From Neorhizobium tomejilense (GTDB lineage Bacteria; Pseudomonadota; Alphaproteobacteria; Rhizobiales; Rhizobiaceae): a stretch of 44,554 nt of DNA. The stretch spans positions 1 through 44,554 of the forward strand of contig PVBG01000035.1 of assembly GCA_002968845.1 (NCBI GenBank), in the 5' to 3' direction. The notes under the pieces are model-generated. The model was not told the origin of the DNA. It worked only from the letters and a program-made list of their open reading frames with translations, and searched no databases. Made by a program: the position numbers and the translations under genes. Shown here one piece after another: positions 32,997 through 40,911 of the stretch (positions are counted from its first letter, which is position 1; every line of letters starts with the position of its first letter).

Positions 32997-33123
32997 TGAG
33001 ATATTCCCTCCTGAGCATCCGTTCGCGGCGGCGTTCCGTGCCGCGGGAGCGTTTGAGGAAGCCGCCGGCAAAATCGGCGGCCCAATGGAAGGGGCTTTCA
33101 AGTAAGCGCTGAAAATTGCTCAT
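32989..33123 (-). CDS. Candidate small ORF, 44 residues, coupled to the Atu4866 gene
   Basis: An ATG at 33123 has GGAG six bases upstream and opens a 44-codon frame. It is basic and ends with MLRREYLNG; it contains SPFHWAADFAGGFLKRSRG. Its stop overlaps the start of the Atu4866 gene by eight bases (ATGGCTGA), so ribosomes could pass straight on. I recognise no family. It may be a real protein or a leader peptide, or a chance frame. Confidence 0.4.
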   Translation of the reverse strand: MSNFQRLLESPFHWAADFAGGFLKRSRGTERRRERMLRREYLNG

Positions 33124-33331
33124 CACCATCTCCATTTGCGTCGGGCTGGTTCGATCGGACGAGCGGAATATGGCGGAAAGCAGCGGGAGAGCGGTAGACC
33201 AGTCCTCCGCCATGATTGCACAATCCTCCGAAGCTCGATTGAAACGGCCAACAGCGCCACCATATGATCTCCACACCAAACCGCGGACATCCCGTATTTC
33301 GCGGCTTTCACACCTCCGCACGAGGCCTAAG

Positions 33332-34234
33332 ATGGAAAAACTCGATCAACTTGCCCGGCTGATTGCACAAAACACCGATGGCGACGGCGTGTTCGAGACA
33401 GTGATCCCGCGCCTGTCGGTGATCCGGATGTCGAAGCCGACCGAACCGCTGCACGCCATCCATCAGCCGGCTGTGTGCATCATCGCCCAAGGGGCGAAAC
33501 AGGTCATGCTGGCCGACGAGATCTTTCGCTATAGCCCCGGCCAGTATCTGGTCGTCTCGGTCGACATGCCGGTCACCGGCCAGGTCATTGAGGCTAATCA
33601 GGAAGAGCCCTATCTCTGCCTGCGCCTCGATCTCGACCTGAAGCTGCTGAGCGAGATGCTGGTGGACATGCCGGCAGCAGCAGGTGTCCCGGCCATGCGC
33701 AAGAAATGCATCGGCCTCAGTCACACCACGCCGGAATTCCTGGATGCCGCACTCCGCCTCGCCCAGCTTCTCGAGAAGCCCGACGAGATCGCCTATCTCG
33801 CGCCGCTGATCGAGCGAGAACTGATGTTCCGGCTGCTGCGTGGCGATCAGGCCGAGATGATCCGTCAGATCCTCGCCCCTGAAAACCGGCTGCAGCAGGT
33901 CAACCGGGCGATATCCTGGATCCGCCAGAACTTTTCCGCCCCCTTTTCGATCGAGCAGGTGGCGATCGAAGCGCGCATGAGCACGTCCTCTCTGCACCAG
34001 CATTTTCGCGAGGTGACGGCGATGAGCCCGCTGCAATACCAGAAGCAGCTGCGCCTGCAGGAGGCCCGCCGCCTCATCCTCGGCAATGCCATGGATGCCG
34101 CCACCGCCGCCCATCAGGTCGGCTATGACAGCCCCTCGCAGTTCAGCCGCGAATACCGCCGCCTGTTCGGCGCCCCGCCGATCCAGGATATCACCAGGCT
34201 CAGAAGCGAACCTGCCCGCTACGCCGAGGCCTGA
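33332..34234 (+). CDS. AraC-family regulator (AraC_N type)
   Basis: A 300-residue regulator. The N-terminal cupin-like AraC_N domain (about 20-175) includes HAIHQPAVCIIAQGAKQVML and YSPGQYLVVSVDMPVTGQV. Two C-terminal helix-turn-helix motifs follow (SIEQVAIEARMSTSSLHQHF and DAATAAHQVGYDSPSQFSRE). The start at 33332 has GAGG six to nine bases upstream, and an open frame further upstream has no family character. It is divergent from the Atu4866 gene, and this pair or an oxidoreductase is the usual neighbour in relatives, so Atu4866 is the likely target. The effector is unknown. Confidence 0.92.
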   Translation: MEKLDQLARLIAQNTDGDGVFETVIPRLSVIRMSKPTEPLHAIHQPAVCIIAQGAKQVMLADEIFRYSPGQYLVVSVDMPVTGQVIEANQEEPYLCLRLDLDLKLLSEMLVDMPAAAGVPAMRKKCIGLSHTTPEFLDAALRLAQLLEKPDEIAYLAPLIERELMFRLLRGDQAEMIRQILAPENRLQQVNRAISWIRQNFSAPFSIEQVAIEARMSTSSLHQHFREVTAMSPLQYQKQLRLQEARRLILGNAMDAATAAHQVGYDSPSQFSREYRRLFGAPPIQDITRLRSEPARYAEA

Positions 34235-34262
34235 TCCGCCCTAATCTCTCCTCCCGAAAATT

Positions 34263-34282
34263 ATTCAACCGATCGGTTGACA
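34263..34282. promoter_or_regulatory. ArsR operator, distal copy
   Basis: TCAACC-GATC-GGTTGA (34265-34280) is a perfect 16-base palindrome inside the repeat ATTCAACC-N4-GGTTGACA, 31 bases before the ArsR-family start. Confidence 0.55.
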
Positions 34283-34302
34283 ATAAAATCCTGTGCGCGC
34301 AT

Positions 34303-34322
34303 ATTCAACCACATGGTTGAAT
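34303..34322. promoter_or_regulatory. ArsR operator, proximal copy over the start codon
   Basis: ATTCAACC-ACAT-GGTTGAAT has perfect eight-base arms and covers the start codon at 34313. It is exactly 40 bases from the distal copy, close to four DNA turns, so two dimers would sit on the same face. Confidence 0.6.
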
Positions 34323-34738
34323 TACAAACACATCCGATCGATACGGTCTTCCACGCCCTGAGCGACGGCACCCGCCGCCGCATGCTCCGCGAGCTGGCAC
34401 AGGGCGAGCGCACGGTCAGCCAGCTGGCCGAGCCGCACGACATGTCGCTCGCGGCGGCCTCGAAACACATCAAGGTGCTGGAAGGCGCCGGGCTGATCCG
34501 CCGCGAGATCCACGGCCGCACCCATCTCTGCCGCCTCGAACCCGGCCCGCTTGCGACCGCCCATGAGTGGCTCACCTTCTATGAGCGCTTCTGGACCAGC
34601 AGGCTCGATATCCTGGAACGCCTTCTCAGGGAGGAGGATGCTCAAACGAGCGCCCAGGATGAGATCCGGAAGAGCCCGCTGAAATCCCCTGCCCCACAGA
34701 AATCTGAAACTGAACCTGAAACGGGAGAAGACCAATGA
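34313..34738 (+). CDS. ArsR-family regulator of an AHSA1 gene
   Basis: A 141-residue winged-helix repressor. The DNA-binding part is IDTVFHALSDGTRRRMLREL, then AEPHDMSLAAASKHIKVLEGAG. It has no metal-binding Cys motif, as is usual for the ArsR proteins paired with SRPBCC/AHSA1 genes. The C-terminal 35 residues look disordered (Pro, Lys, Glu rich). It overlaps the downstream AHSA1 gene by ATGA. It has no ribosome site upstream; the start codon lies inside its own probable operator, so the message may be nearly leaderless. Confidence 0.9.
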   Translation: MVELQTHPIDTVFHALSDGTRRRMLRELAQGERTVSQLAEPHDMSLAAASKHIKVLEGAGLIRREIHGRTHLCRLEPGPLATAHEWLTFYERFWTSRLDILERLLREEDAQTSAQDEIRKSPLKSPAPQKSETEPETGEDQ

Positions 34739-35268
34739 ACGACATGACATCGTTGAACAAATACGGCGCTGTAGCCGAACCTTTCGCCTTCAGCATCCAG
34801 CGCCGGCTGCCTGGCCCCATCGAGCGGATCTGGAATTACCTCACCGACAGCGATCTGCGCCGCCAGTGGCTCGCATCGGGCATCATACCGGCGCAGGCAG
34901 GCAGTTCCTTCGAACTCACCTGGCGCAACGACGAACTGTCCGACTCGTCGGAAGGCAAGCCTGAGGGCTTTCCCGCCGAACACAGCATGCAGAGCGAGGT
35001 GATCGCGTTCGAGCCTCCGCATCGCCTGGTCTTCTCCTGGCCGCCACGCGGCGAGGTCAGCTTTGAACTACAGCCGGCCGGCAGCGAAATCCTGCTCACC
35101 GTCACGCACCGGCGGATCTCCGATCGCCGCAACATGGTCATGGTCGGCGCCGGCTGGCACATGCACCTCGATATCCTGGTTGCCCGGGCAACCGGCGCCA
35201 AGCCTGAACCGTTCTGGGAAGGCTGGAGCCGCCTCAAGGAAGAATACGATCGCCGCATCCCGGCTTGA
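34735..35268 (+). CDS. SRPBCC/AHSA1-type protein
   Basis: A 177-residue START-like (AHSA1) fold protein with a hydrophobic ligand cavity. The family segments FSIQRRLPGPIERIWNYLTD, then SEVIAFEPPHRLVFSWPP and the closing GWSRLKEEYDRRIPA are present. Such proteins bind small hydrophobic ligands, and some relatives are fused to or partnered with ArsR regulators. Its start overlaps the ArsR stop by four bases, so the two are translated together. The ligand may be the signal for the regulator; this is an inference. Confidence 0.9.
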   Translation: MNDMTSLNKYGAVAEPFAFSIQRRLPGPIERIWNYLTDSDLRRQWLASGIIPAQAGSSFELTWRNDELSDSSEGKPEGFPAEHSMQSEVIAFEPPHRLVFSWPPRGEVSFELQPAGSEILLTVTHRRISDRRNMVMVGAGWHMHLDILVARATGAKPEPFWEGWSRLKEEYDRRIPA

Positions 35269-35375
35269 AGCATCGTTGTCGCCTCCGCCCCATGGTCCGG
35301 GGACGTCTCGGACCCGGGCGGAGGTCTCAGCCGAACCCTTCCGTCCGCGGTTGGGCCATCCCATGGAGACAAGAT

Positions 35376-35789
35376 ATGAGCACCCCTTTTACGGGCGGAT
35401 GCGCCTGTGGCGCACTTCGTTATGAAATCTCCGCCGAGCCGGCGGTCATGGTCGATTGCCAGTGCCGCCAGTGCCAGCGCGAAAGCGGCACCGGTCACGC
35501 CTCCCACCTCACCTTCCCAAGCGCTGCCGTCAAGGTCGAGGGCAAGGCGACCCATTGGGAGGCGACCGGCGACGGCGGAACCGTCAAGAGGCGGGCCTTC
35601 TGCCCCACCTGTGGTTCGCCGGTCTACATGACGTTCCCCGCCATGCCGGACTACTTTGTCATCCGCGCCGGCAGCCTCGACGATCCGAGCCGGTACAAGC
35701 CGCAATTCGTGACCTGGCACGCTGCCGGCCACGCCTGGGACCATCTCGATCCGGCCCTGCCGAAATTCGAGAATATGCCACCGACGTAA
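35376..35789 (+). CDS. GFA-family (glutathione-dependent formaldehyde-activating-like) protein
   Basis: A 137-residue zinc protein. Its metal-binding cysteines are in GGCACGALRY, VDCQCRQCQ and FCPTCGSPV, the usual CxC...CxCxxC...CxxC layout of the Mss4-like GFA fold. The family name comes from Gfa of Paracoccus, but most members have no proven formaldehyde role. GGAG lies eight bases before the ATG. It follows the AHSA1 gene by 107 bases on the same strand and may belong to the same transcript. It converges on the alpha-glucosidase with six bases between stops. Confidence 0.9.
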   Translation: MSTPFTGGCACGALRYEISAEPAVMVDCQCRQCQRESGTGHASHLTFPSAAVKVEGKATHWEATGDGGTVKRRAFCPTCGSPVYMTFPAMPDYFVIRAGSLDDPSRYKPQFVTWHAAGHAWDHLDPALPKFENMPPT

Positions 35790-35795
35790 AAGCCT

Positions 35796-37445
35796 TCACA
35801 CCCGGGCGCAGAACACGTCGAGGGCGTCGAGCTGCACCACGCCCTTGTCGAGCCGCGACATGAAGCCCGGCAGGTTGACCGGCAGGATTTCGCTGAGCCG
35901 CTTCGGCAGGGTGAAATCCTGGGCCCTGCGGGTCAGGTTGAAAATGAACAGCAGCTTTTCGCCGCCTTTTTCGCGCACGAAGGCGAGCAGGTCCTGATTG
36001 GTATCGAGGAAGGTCATGTCGCCGTCGACGAGCGGCGGATGCGCCTTGCGGAAGGCGAGTGCCGCCCGGTAATGGTGCAGCACGGACTCCGAAAGCCCCT
36101 CCTGCGCATCGACGGCTCGCGCCGCATGTTCGCCCGGAACCGGCAGCCAGGTCTTCGAGCCCGTGGTGAAGCCAGCATGCGGTTCGCTTGCCTCCCACAC
36201 CATCGGCGTGCGGCATCCGTCGCGCCCCTTGAAGGCCGGCCAGAAGCGGATGCCATAGGGGTCGCGCAGGTCCTCGTAGGAAAGCTCCGCCTCGGTCAGC
36301 CCCAGCTCCTCGCCCTGATAAAGGCAGATCGAGCCACGCAGAACCGAGATCAGTGTGATCGACAATTTGGCGACGCGATCCTGCTCTTCCGGAGCCTCGA
36401 TGAAGCGGGTCACGTGCCGCATCACGTCGTGGTTGGAAAAGGCCCAGCACACCCAGCCGTTGGTCACCGTGTCCTGCACGGTCGTCATCACCTTGCGGAT
36501 GTAGGCGGCATTGAAGGCCGGGCCGAGCAGGTCGAACGTGTAGCACATGTGCAGCTTATCATTGCCGCTGGTGTAGATCGCAAGCGTCGTCAGCGAGCGC
36601 GGGCCGTCGCCCACCTCGCCGACCGTCGCGCGCCCCTCGTAGGTGTCGAGCAGCGCCCGAAGCCGCTTCAGGAACTCGATGTTCTCCGGCTGGCTCTTGT
36701 CATAGAGATGGTTCTGCATGGAATAGGGATTGGTATCCGTCTCCATGCCGGCGCCGTCCGTGTCGTAGACCATCGGCGGGTTGTTGCGCAGCTGCTTGTC
36801 ATGAAAATAGTAGTTGACCGTATCGAGCCGGAACCCGTGCACGCCGCGGTCGAGCCAGAAACGCACCGTGTCCAGCATGGCGTTCTGGACATCGGGATTG
36901 TGGAAATTGAGATCCGGCTGGGCGATCAGGAAGTTGTGCATGTAATATTGCTTGCGCACGCCGTCCCATTCCCAACCCGGCCCGCCGAAGATCGACAGCC
37001 AGTTGTTGGGCGCCGTGCCGTCCGGCTTGGGGTCGGCCCAGACATACCAGTCCGCCTTCGGATTGGTGCGGCTGGATCGGCTTTCGACGAACCACGGATG
37101 CCGGTCGGAGGTGTGGGAAATCACCTGGTCGATGATCACCTTCAGCCCCAGGCGATCGGCCTCCGCCATCATCTCGTCGAAATCGGCGAGCGTGCCGAAC
37201 ATCGGATCGACATTGCAGTAGTCCGACACGTCGTAGCCCATGTCGGCCATCGGCGAGGTGAAGAAGGGCGAAAGCCAGATCGCGTCGACGCCAAGCGAGG
37301 CGACATGCGGCAGGCGCTCGGTGATGCCCTTGATGTCGCCGATCCCGTCGCCGGTCGTGTCCTGAAAGGAGCGCGGATAGATCTGGTAGATCACTGCGCC
37401 GCGCCACCAGTTTGCATCGACCGCTTTCACCGCCTGCGTCGCCAT
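35796..37445 (-). CDS. Alpha-glucosidase, GH13 family
   Basis: A 549-residue cytoplasmic glycoside hydrolase. The GH13 residues are visible: nucleophile Asp208 in HGFRLDTVNYY, acid/base Glu277 in GEVGD and Asp340 in FSNHD. The first conserved block is IDQVISHTSD. It has no signal peptide. It belongs with oligo-1,6-glucosidase/alpha-glucosidases such as AglA of Sinorhizobium, which splits sucrose, maltose or trehalose brought in by ABC transporters. No sugar transporter is adjacent here, unlike the agl operon. AAGGAG lies nine bases before the ATG. It is divergent from the KDG kinase. Confidence 0.93.
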   Translation of the reverse strand: MATQAVKAVDANWWRGAVIYQIYPRSFQDTTGDGIGDIKGITERLPHVASLGVDAIWLSPFFTSPMADMGYDVSDYCNVDPMFGTLADFDEMMAEADRLGLKVIIDQVISHTSDRHPWFVESRSSRTNPKADWYVWADPKPDGTAPNNWLSIFGGPGWEWDGVRKQYYMHNFLIAQPDLNFHNPDVQNAMLDTVRFWLDRGVHGFRLDTVNYYFHDKQLRNNPPMVYDTDGAGMETDTNPYSMQNHLYDKSQPENIEFLKRLRALLDTYEGRATVGEVGDGPRSLTTLAIYTSGNDKLHMCYTFDLLGPAFNAAYIRKVMTTVQDTVTNGWVCWAFSNHDVMRHVTRFIEAPEEQDRVAKLSITLISVLRGSICLYQGEELGLTEAELSYEDLRDPYGIRFWPAFKGRDGCRTPMVWEASEPHAGFTTGSKTWLPVPGEHAARAVDAQEGLSESVLHHYRAALAFRKAHPPLVDGDMTFLDTNQDLLAFVREKGGEKLLFIFNLTRRAQDFTLPKRLSEILPVNLPGFMSRLDKGVVQLDALDVFCARV

Positions 37446-37600
37446 CTTTGGACTCTCCTTCCGTCAAATGTTCCAGGCCAACCTAGTGCCCCCGGCTTAA
37501 AAGACAACGCAAAAGCAGGGCTCTGCCAAGTTCCGAGACTGCTCCCTTGCCACGGCTGAAACTTCGGCCTATGCGAATTTCAAAACACGGGAGAGATGCA

Positions 37601-38515
37601 ATGGGCGGACGGCTTCTTTCGATCGGCGAATGCATGGTGGAGCTGTCGCAGGCGGGCGAAGGCCTGTTGCGCAAGGGTTTTGCCGGCGACACGTTCAACA
37701 CCGCCTGGTACGCGCGGGCCTGCCTGCCGGCCGAATGGTCGGTGGATTATTTCACCGCGGTCGGCGACGATCCGCTGTCGACCGAAATGCTGTCGATGAT
37801 GAGGGATGCCGGCATTGGCACGAGCTTCATCCGCCGCATCGAAGGCAAGACGCCCGGCCTCTACCTGATCACGCTCAAGAACGGCGAACGCACCTTCAGC
37901 TACTGGCGCGATACCGCCGCCGCCAGGAAACTCGCCGACGATGCCGACCATCTGCGCAGTGCCATCGAGGCTGCCGACATCCTCTATTTCTCCGGCATCA
38001 CGCTGGGCATCCTTAGCCCCGAAGCGGTCGAGACGCTGCTGTCGGAACTGCGCCGCGCCAAGGCTTCCGGCAAGATGGTCGCCTTCGACCCGAACATCCG
38101 CCCCCGCCTCTGGCCGAACGGGGATTATATGCTGCAGACGATCGAGGCAGGCGCCCGCGCGGCCTCGCTGGTCCTGCCGAGCTTCGACGACGAGACCACC
38201 CATTTCGGCGACGCGACGGTGGCCGACACCATCGCCCGCTACCATGCGCTCGGCGTCGGAGACGTCGTGGTCAAGAACGGCGCGGATGGCGCAACGCTGA
38301 GCTTCGCAGGCACCGCTCCCGTCCATGTCCCTTCGGTCAGGACCGCCCAGCTCGTCGACACCACCAGCGCCGGCGACAGCTTTAACGGCGCCTTCCTGTC
38401 ACGCCTCGTCCGTGGCACCCCGCCGGCACAGGCCGCGGCCTACGGCGCCTCGGTCGCGTCCGTCGTCATCGGTCACCACGGCGCCCTCATCAGCCCGGCG
38501 CTGCTGCCGGGCTGA
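37601..38515 (+). CDS. kdgK: 2-keto-3-deoxygluconate kinase (pfkB family)
   Basis: A 304-residue pfkB-type sugar kinase. It starts LLSIGECMVELSQAGEGLLR, with the KDG kinase-like FAGDTFNTAWYARA segment for the sugar. It closes with the ATP/anion-hole motif QLVDTTSAGDSFNGAF, where the Asp of AGD is the catalytic base. KDG kinase makes KDPG for the Entner-Doudoroff pathway, the main sugar route of rhizobia. GGGAG lies eight bases before the chosen ATG. It is divergent from the alpha-glucosidase, so both may answer to sugar, although I see no clear shared operator. Confidence 0.9.
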   Translation: MGGRLLSIGECMVELSQAGEGLLRKGFAGDTFNTAWYARACLPAEWSVDYFTAVGDDPLSTEMLSMMRDAGIGTSFIRRIEGKTPGLYLITLKNGERTFSYWRDTAAARKLADDADHLRSAIEAADILYFSGITLGILSPEAVETLLSELRRAKASGKMVAFDPNIRPRLWPNGDYMLQTIEAGARAASLVLPSFDDETTHFGDATVADTIARYHALGVGDVVVKNGADGATLSFAGTAPVHVPSVRTAQLVDTTSAGDSFNGAFLSRLVRGTPPAQAAAYGASVASVVIGHHGALISPALLPG

Positions 38516-38669
38516 ACACCGACGGACACAGCCGACAGCGACCGACGGCAGAGATCGAAACCGGCGAAAATGTCCGGCTGATTTCCTCGCTGCGTCATAA
38601 ATCAATTCTCAGTCATTATGTGACAGGGTTGGGATCGATGAAACGATCGCTCTCAACGAGGAACAGAAA

Positions 38670-39188
38670 ATGCGTATCGCGCTTGCCTTCCTGACCGTCC
38701 TGGCCCTCTCCCCGGCCGCACACTCCGCTCCGATCGATGCCCTGACCAAGGCCGAAACAAAGACCTACGAGGCATGGGGAAAGCTCGGCCTGACGGAGCG
38801 TCTGGTGACCTTCGTCACCGCGCCCTCCACCGGCTACGGCATCTATCAGGAAAAGCAGTCCAGCATTTTCAAGCCGGGTGAAAAGGTCATCACCTATGTC
38901 GAGCCGATCGGATTTGGGTGGAAAGAGCTTCCCCACGACATGTACGAACTCAACTTCGTGTCGGACCTGAAGATCAAGGCGGCGAACGGCGAGGTCATGC
39001 TCGACCAGAAGGCCTTCTCCACCAATGTCCTGCAGAGCCACAACGCCAACATGGAATTCTCCATGGATTTCACCCTGACACTGACGGGCGCGCCGGCTGG
39101 CAAATATACCCTGACCTACACGATCCACGACATGAGCAGCGGCCAGACCTCGACGTTCGATCAGGAATTCACCATCGCTGCCAACTAA
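38670..39188 (+). CDS. Exported protein of unknown function
   Basis: I do not recognise this 172-residue protein. A clear signal peptide (RIALAFLTVLALSPAAHS followed by APID) marks it as periplasmic. The mature part looks beta-rich, with segments like FKPGEKVITYVEPIGFGWKE and a C-terminal immunoglobulin-like stretch (DFTLTLTGAPAGKYTLTYTI). It has no cysteine, so it is not a lipoprotein. GAGG lies about eight bases before the ATG. It stands alone between KDG kinase and OsmC. Confidence 0.8.
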   Translation: MRIALAFLTVLALSPAAHSAPIDALTKAETKTYEAWGKLGLTERLVTFVTAPSTGYGIYQEKQSSIFKPGEKVITYVEPIGFGWKELPHDMYELNFVSDLKIKAANGEVMLDQKAFSTNVLQSHNANMEFSMDFTLTLTGAPAGKYTLTYTIHDMSSGQTSTFDQEFTIAAN

Positions 39189-39220
39189 CCGTCCCGGCGT
39201 CGGCTGCCCTCGCTCGAGGG

Positions 39221-39628
39221 TCAGCCGGCAACCCGGAACGATACCGGAAATCCGCGCATCACCGAATTGGCGACCGTGCAGACGCTTTTCGCGCGTTCGA
39301 TCAGGGCCCTGGTGTCGGCACCGTCGCCCGAGGTGCAGATGACGTCGAGTTCGGCGCCGACGGCGACCAGCGGCGCGCCCTCGAGCCGAAGGGTGACGCT
39401 GACGGCGATATCCTCGATATCGATGTTCATCTCGTGCGCCGCATATCGGAGGTCGTTGCAGAAACACCCACCGATCGCCAGCGCCAGAAGCTGTCCGCCG
39501 TTGAACCCGAGATTGCGCCCGCCGGCCTTGCCCTCCGGCCGGTCGACGACGATCGTATGGCTGCCGGCCCAGCCCAAAGCCGCCTCGGTTCCGGCCACGT
39601 TGCGAAGCTCGACGGTCGACGTAATCAT
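39221..39628 (-). CDS. OsmC-family protein
   Basis: A 135-residue protein of the OsmC/Ohr fold. These dimeric proteins reduce organic peroxides with two cysteines. Here Cys55 is in AIGGCFCNDLRYAA, with an extra Cys57, and the resolving-type Cys is in AKSVCTVANSV. The family block LGFNGGQLLALAIGGC is intact. The ATG at 39628 has GAGGAG about eight bases upstream, and a TTG two codons earlier is the other option. It is divergent from the glycosyltransferase. Confidence 0.88.
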   Translation of the reverse strand: MITSTVELRNVAGTEAALGWAGSHTIVVDRPEGKAGGRNLGFNGGQLLALAIGGCFCNDLRYAAHEMNIDIEDIAVSVTLRLEGAPLVAVGAELDVICTSGDGADTRALIERAKSVCTVANSVMRGFPVSFRVAG

Positions 39629-39699
39629 GGGCAATACTCCTCAGCTGATCTGATGATGCTACCTATCTGAAATCCGTTCAACCTTTGCCCGACATGCAC

Positions 39700-39717
39700 C
39701 CTTCATCAGCCTGTAAC
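39700..39717 (+). promoter_or_regulatory. Candidate Pho box before the GT4 glycosyltransferase
   Basis: CCTTCAT-CAGC-CTGTAAC matches the double CTGTCAT-N4-CTGTCAT/C Pho box at about 11 of 14 positions with the right 11-base period. It ends about 80 bases before the ATG at 39796. Confidence 0.35.
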
Positions 39718-39795
39718 AAACTTTTCCGATAGAAGGCTGAAAACGTGTCCGTTGGCGCGAGTCGTGGACGGATCGGCAACCGGGCTCGGCCTTCC

Positions 39796-40857
39796 ATGAC
39801 AAGAATAACCATCGTGACGGATGCCTGGTACCCTCAGGTAAACGGCGTCGTCCGTTCGATCGAGAATACCAACCGCGAACTTGCCCAGATGGGCGTCGAC
39901 GTGGCCATGGTGACGCCGCAGGACTTCACCAGCGTTCCCTGCCCCACCTATCCGGAAATCCGCCTTTCGGTCGCCACCTACTGGCATATCGCCAGCGCCA
40001 TCGAGGCGTCGATGCCGACCGCCGTGCATATCGCCACCGAAGGCCCGCTCGGACTGCTCGCCCGCCGCTGGTGCCTCAAGAACAACATCCCCTTCTCGAC
40101 CAGCTATCACACCCGTTTTCCGGAATACGTGTCGGCGCGCTTCCCGATCCCGGTCCGCTGGCTGCATGGCTTCGTGCGCTGGTTCCACAATGCCGGCAAT
40201 GGCTGCATGGTTGCGACCGCCAGCCTCGAGCGCGAACTCGCCAAGCTCGGCCTCAAAAACCTGCTGCGCTGGAGCCGCGGCATCGACCAGACCATGTTCC
40301 ATCCGATGGATCTCGACGAGCGTCCCTTCGACCTGCCGCGCCCGATCTTCATGACCGTCGGCCGCGTCGCGGTGGAGAAGAACCTGCCCGCCTTCCTCGA
40401 TCTCGACCTGCCCGGTTCCAAGGTCGTGGTCGGCGACGGCCCGGCGCGCTCCGACCTGCAGAAGCGTTATCCGAACGTGCTGTTCACCGGCATGAAGACC
40501 GGCGAGGATCTTGCCCGCGCCTATGCGCAGGCCGACGTCTTCGTCTTCCCCTCGAAGACCGACACGTTCGGCAACACGATCCTCGAGGCGCTCGCCAGCG
40601 GCGTGCCGGTCGCCGCCTACCCGGTCACCGGCCCGATCGACATCATCGAGGAAGGTTCGGGCGCCGGGGCGCTCAGCGAAGACCTGCGCGAGGCCTGCCT
40701 TGCGGCGCTCGGCTGCTCGCGCGAAAACGCAAGGCAGCTCGCCCGCAAGTTCACCTGGGAAGCGGCTTCGAAACAGTTCCTGAACAATGTGCTGATCGCC
40801 CAAGGGCGGCCGAAACTGCCGGCCCCACGCGGCGGAATTCGACCTTCGGCGGTGTAG
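39796..40857 (+). CDS. GT4-family glycosyltransferase (possible glycolipid synthase)
   Basis: A 353-residue GT-B enzyme. The N-terminal half begins RITIVTDAWYPQVNGVVRSI with the acceptor-site segment TSYHTRFPEYV. The C-terminal half has the donor-binding VFVFPSKTDTFGNTILEALA, where the usual first Glu of the EX7E motif is Asp. Close relatives include MgtA/Agt-type enzymes that add sugar or glucuronic acid to diacylglycerol under phosphate starvation in Agrobacterium. I know of that activity in the family, but the donor here is inferred. A GTG at 39745 with AGAAGG upstream would add 17 residues, and I prefer the ATG nearest the conserved start. Confidence 0.85.
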   Translation: MTRITIVTDAWYPQVNGVVRSIENTNRELAQMGVDVAMVTPQDFTSVPCPTYPEIRLSVATYWHIASAIEASMPTAVHIATEGPLGLLARRWCLKNNIPFSTSYHTRFPEYVSARFPIPVRWLHGFVRWFHNAGNGCMVATASLERELAKLGLKNLLRWSRGIDQTMFHPMDLDERPFDLPRPIFMTVGRVAVEKNLPAFLDLDLPGSKVVVGDGPARSDLQKRYPNVLFTGMKTGEDLARAYAQADVFVFPSKTDTFGNTILEALASGVPVAAYPVTGPIDIIEEGSGAGALSEDLREACLAALGCSRENARQLARKFTWEAASKQFLNNVLIAQGRPKLPAPRGGIRPSAV

Positions 40858-40873
40858 TCGCTCGCTTTTGGCA

Positions 40874-40902
40874 CCTTCTTCTCCCCGCTGGGGAGAAGAA
40901 GG
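40874..40902. terminator. Bidirectional terminator, also REP-like
   Basis: CCTTCTTCTCCCC and GGGGAGAAGAAGG form a perfect 13-base stem with a three-base loop between two convergent genes. It shares the CTCCCC/GGGGAG core of the other repeats here. Confidence 0.65.
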
Positions 40903-40911
40903 GAGTATGCC

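Noticed and set aside
36039..37559. A 506-residue open frame opposite the alpha-glucosidase
   Set aside because: The alpha-glucosidase has all its catalytic residues; the antisense frame has no family signal.
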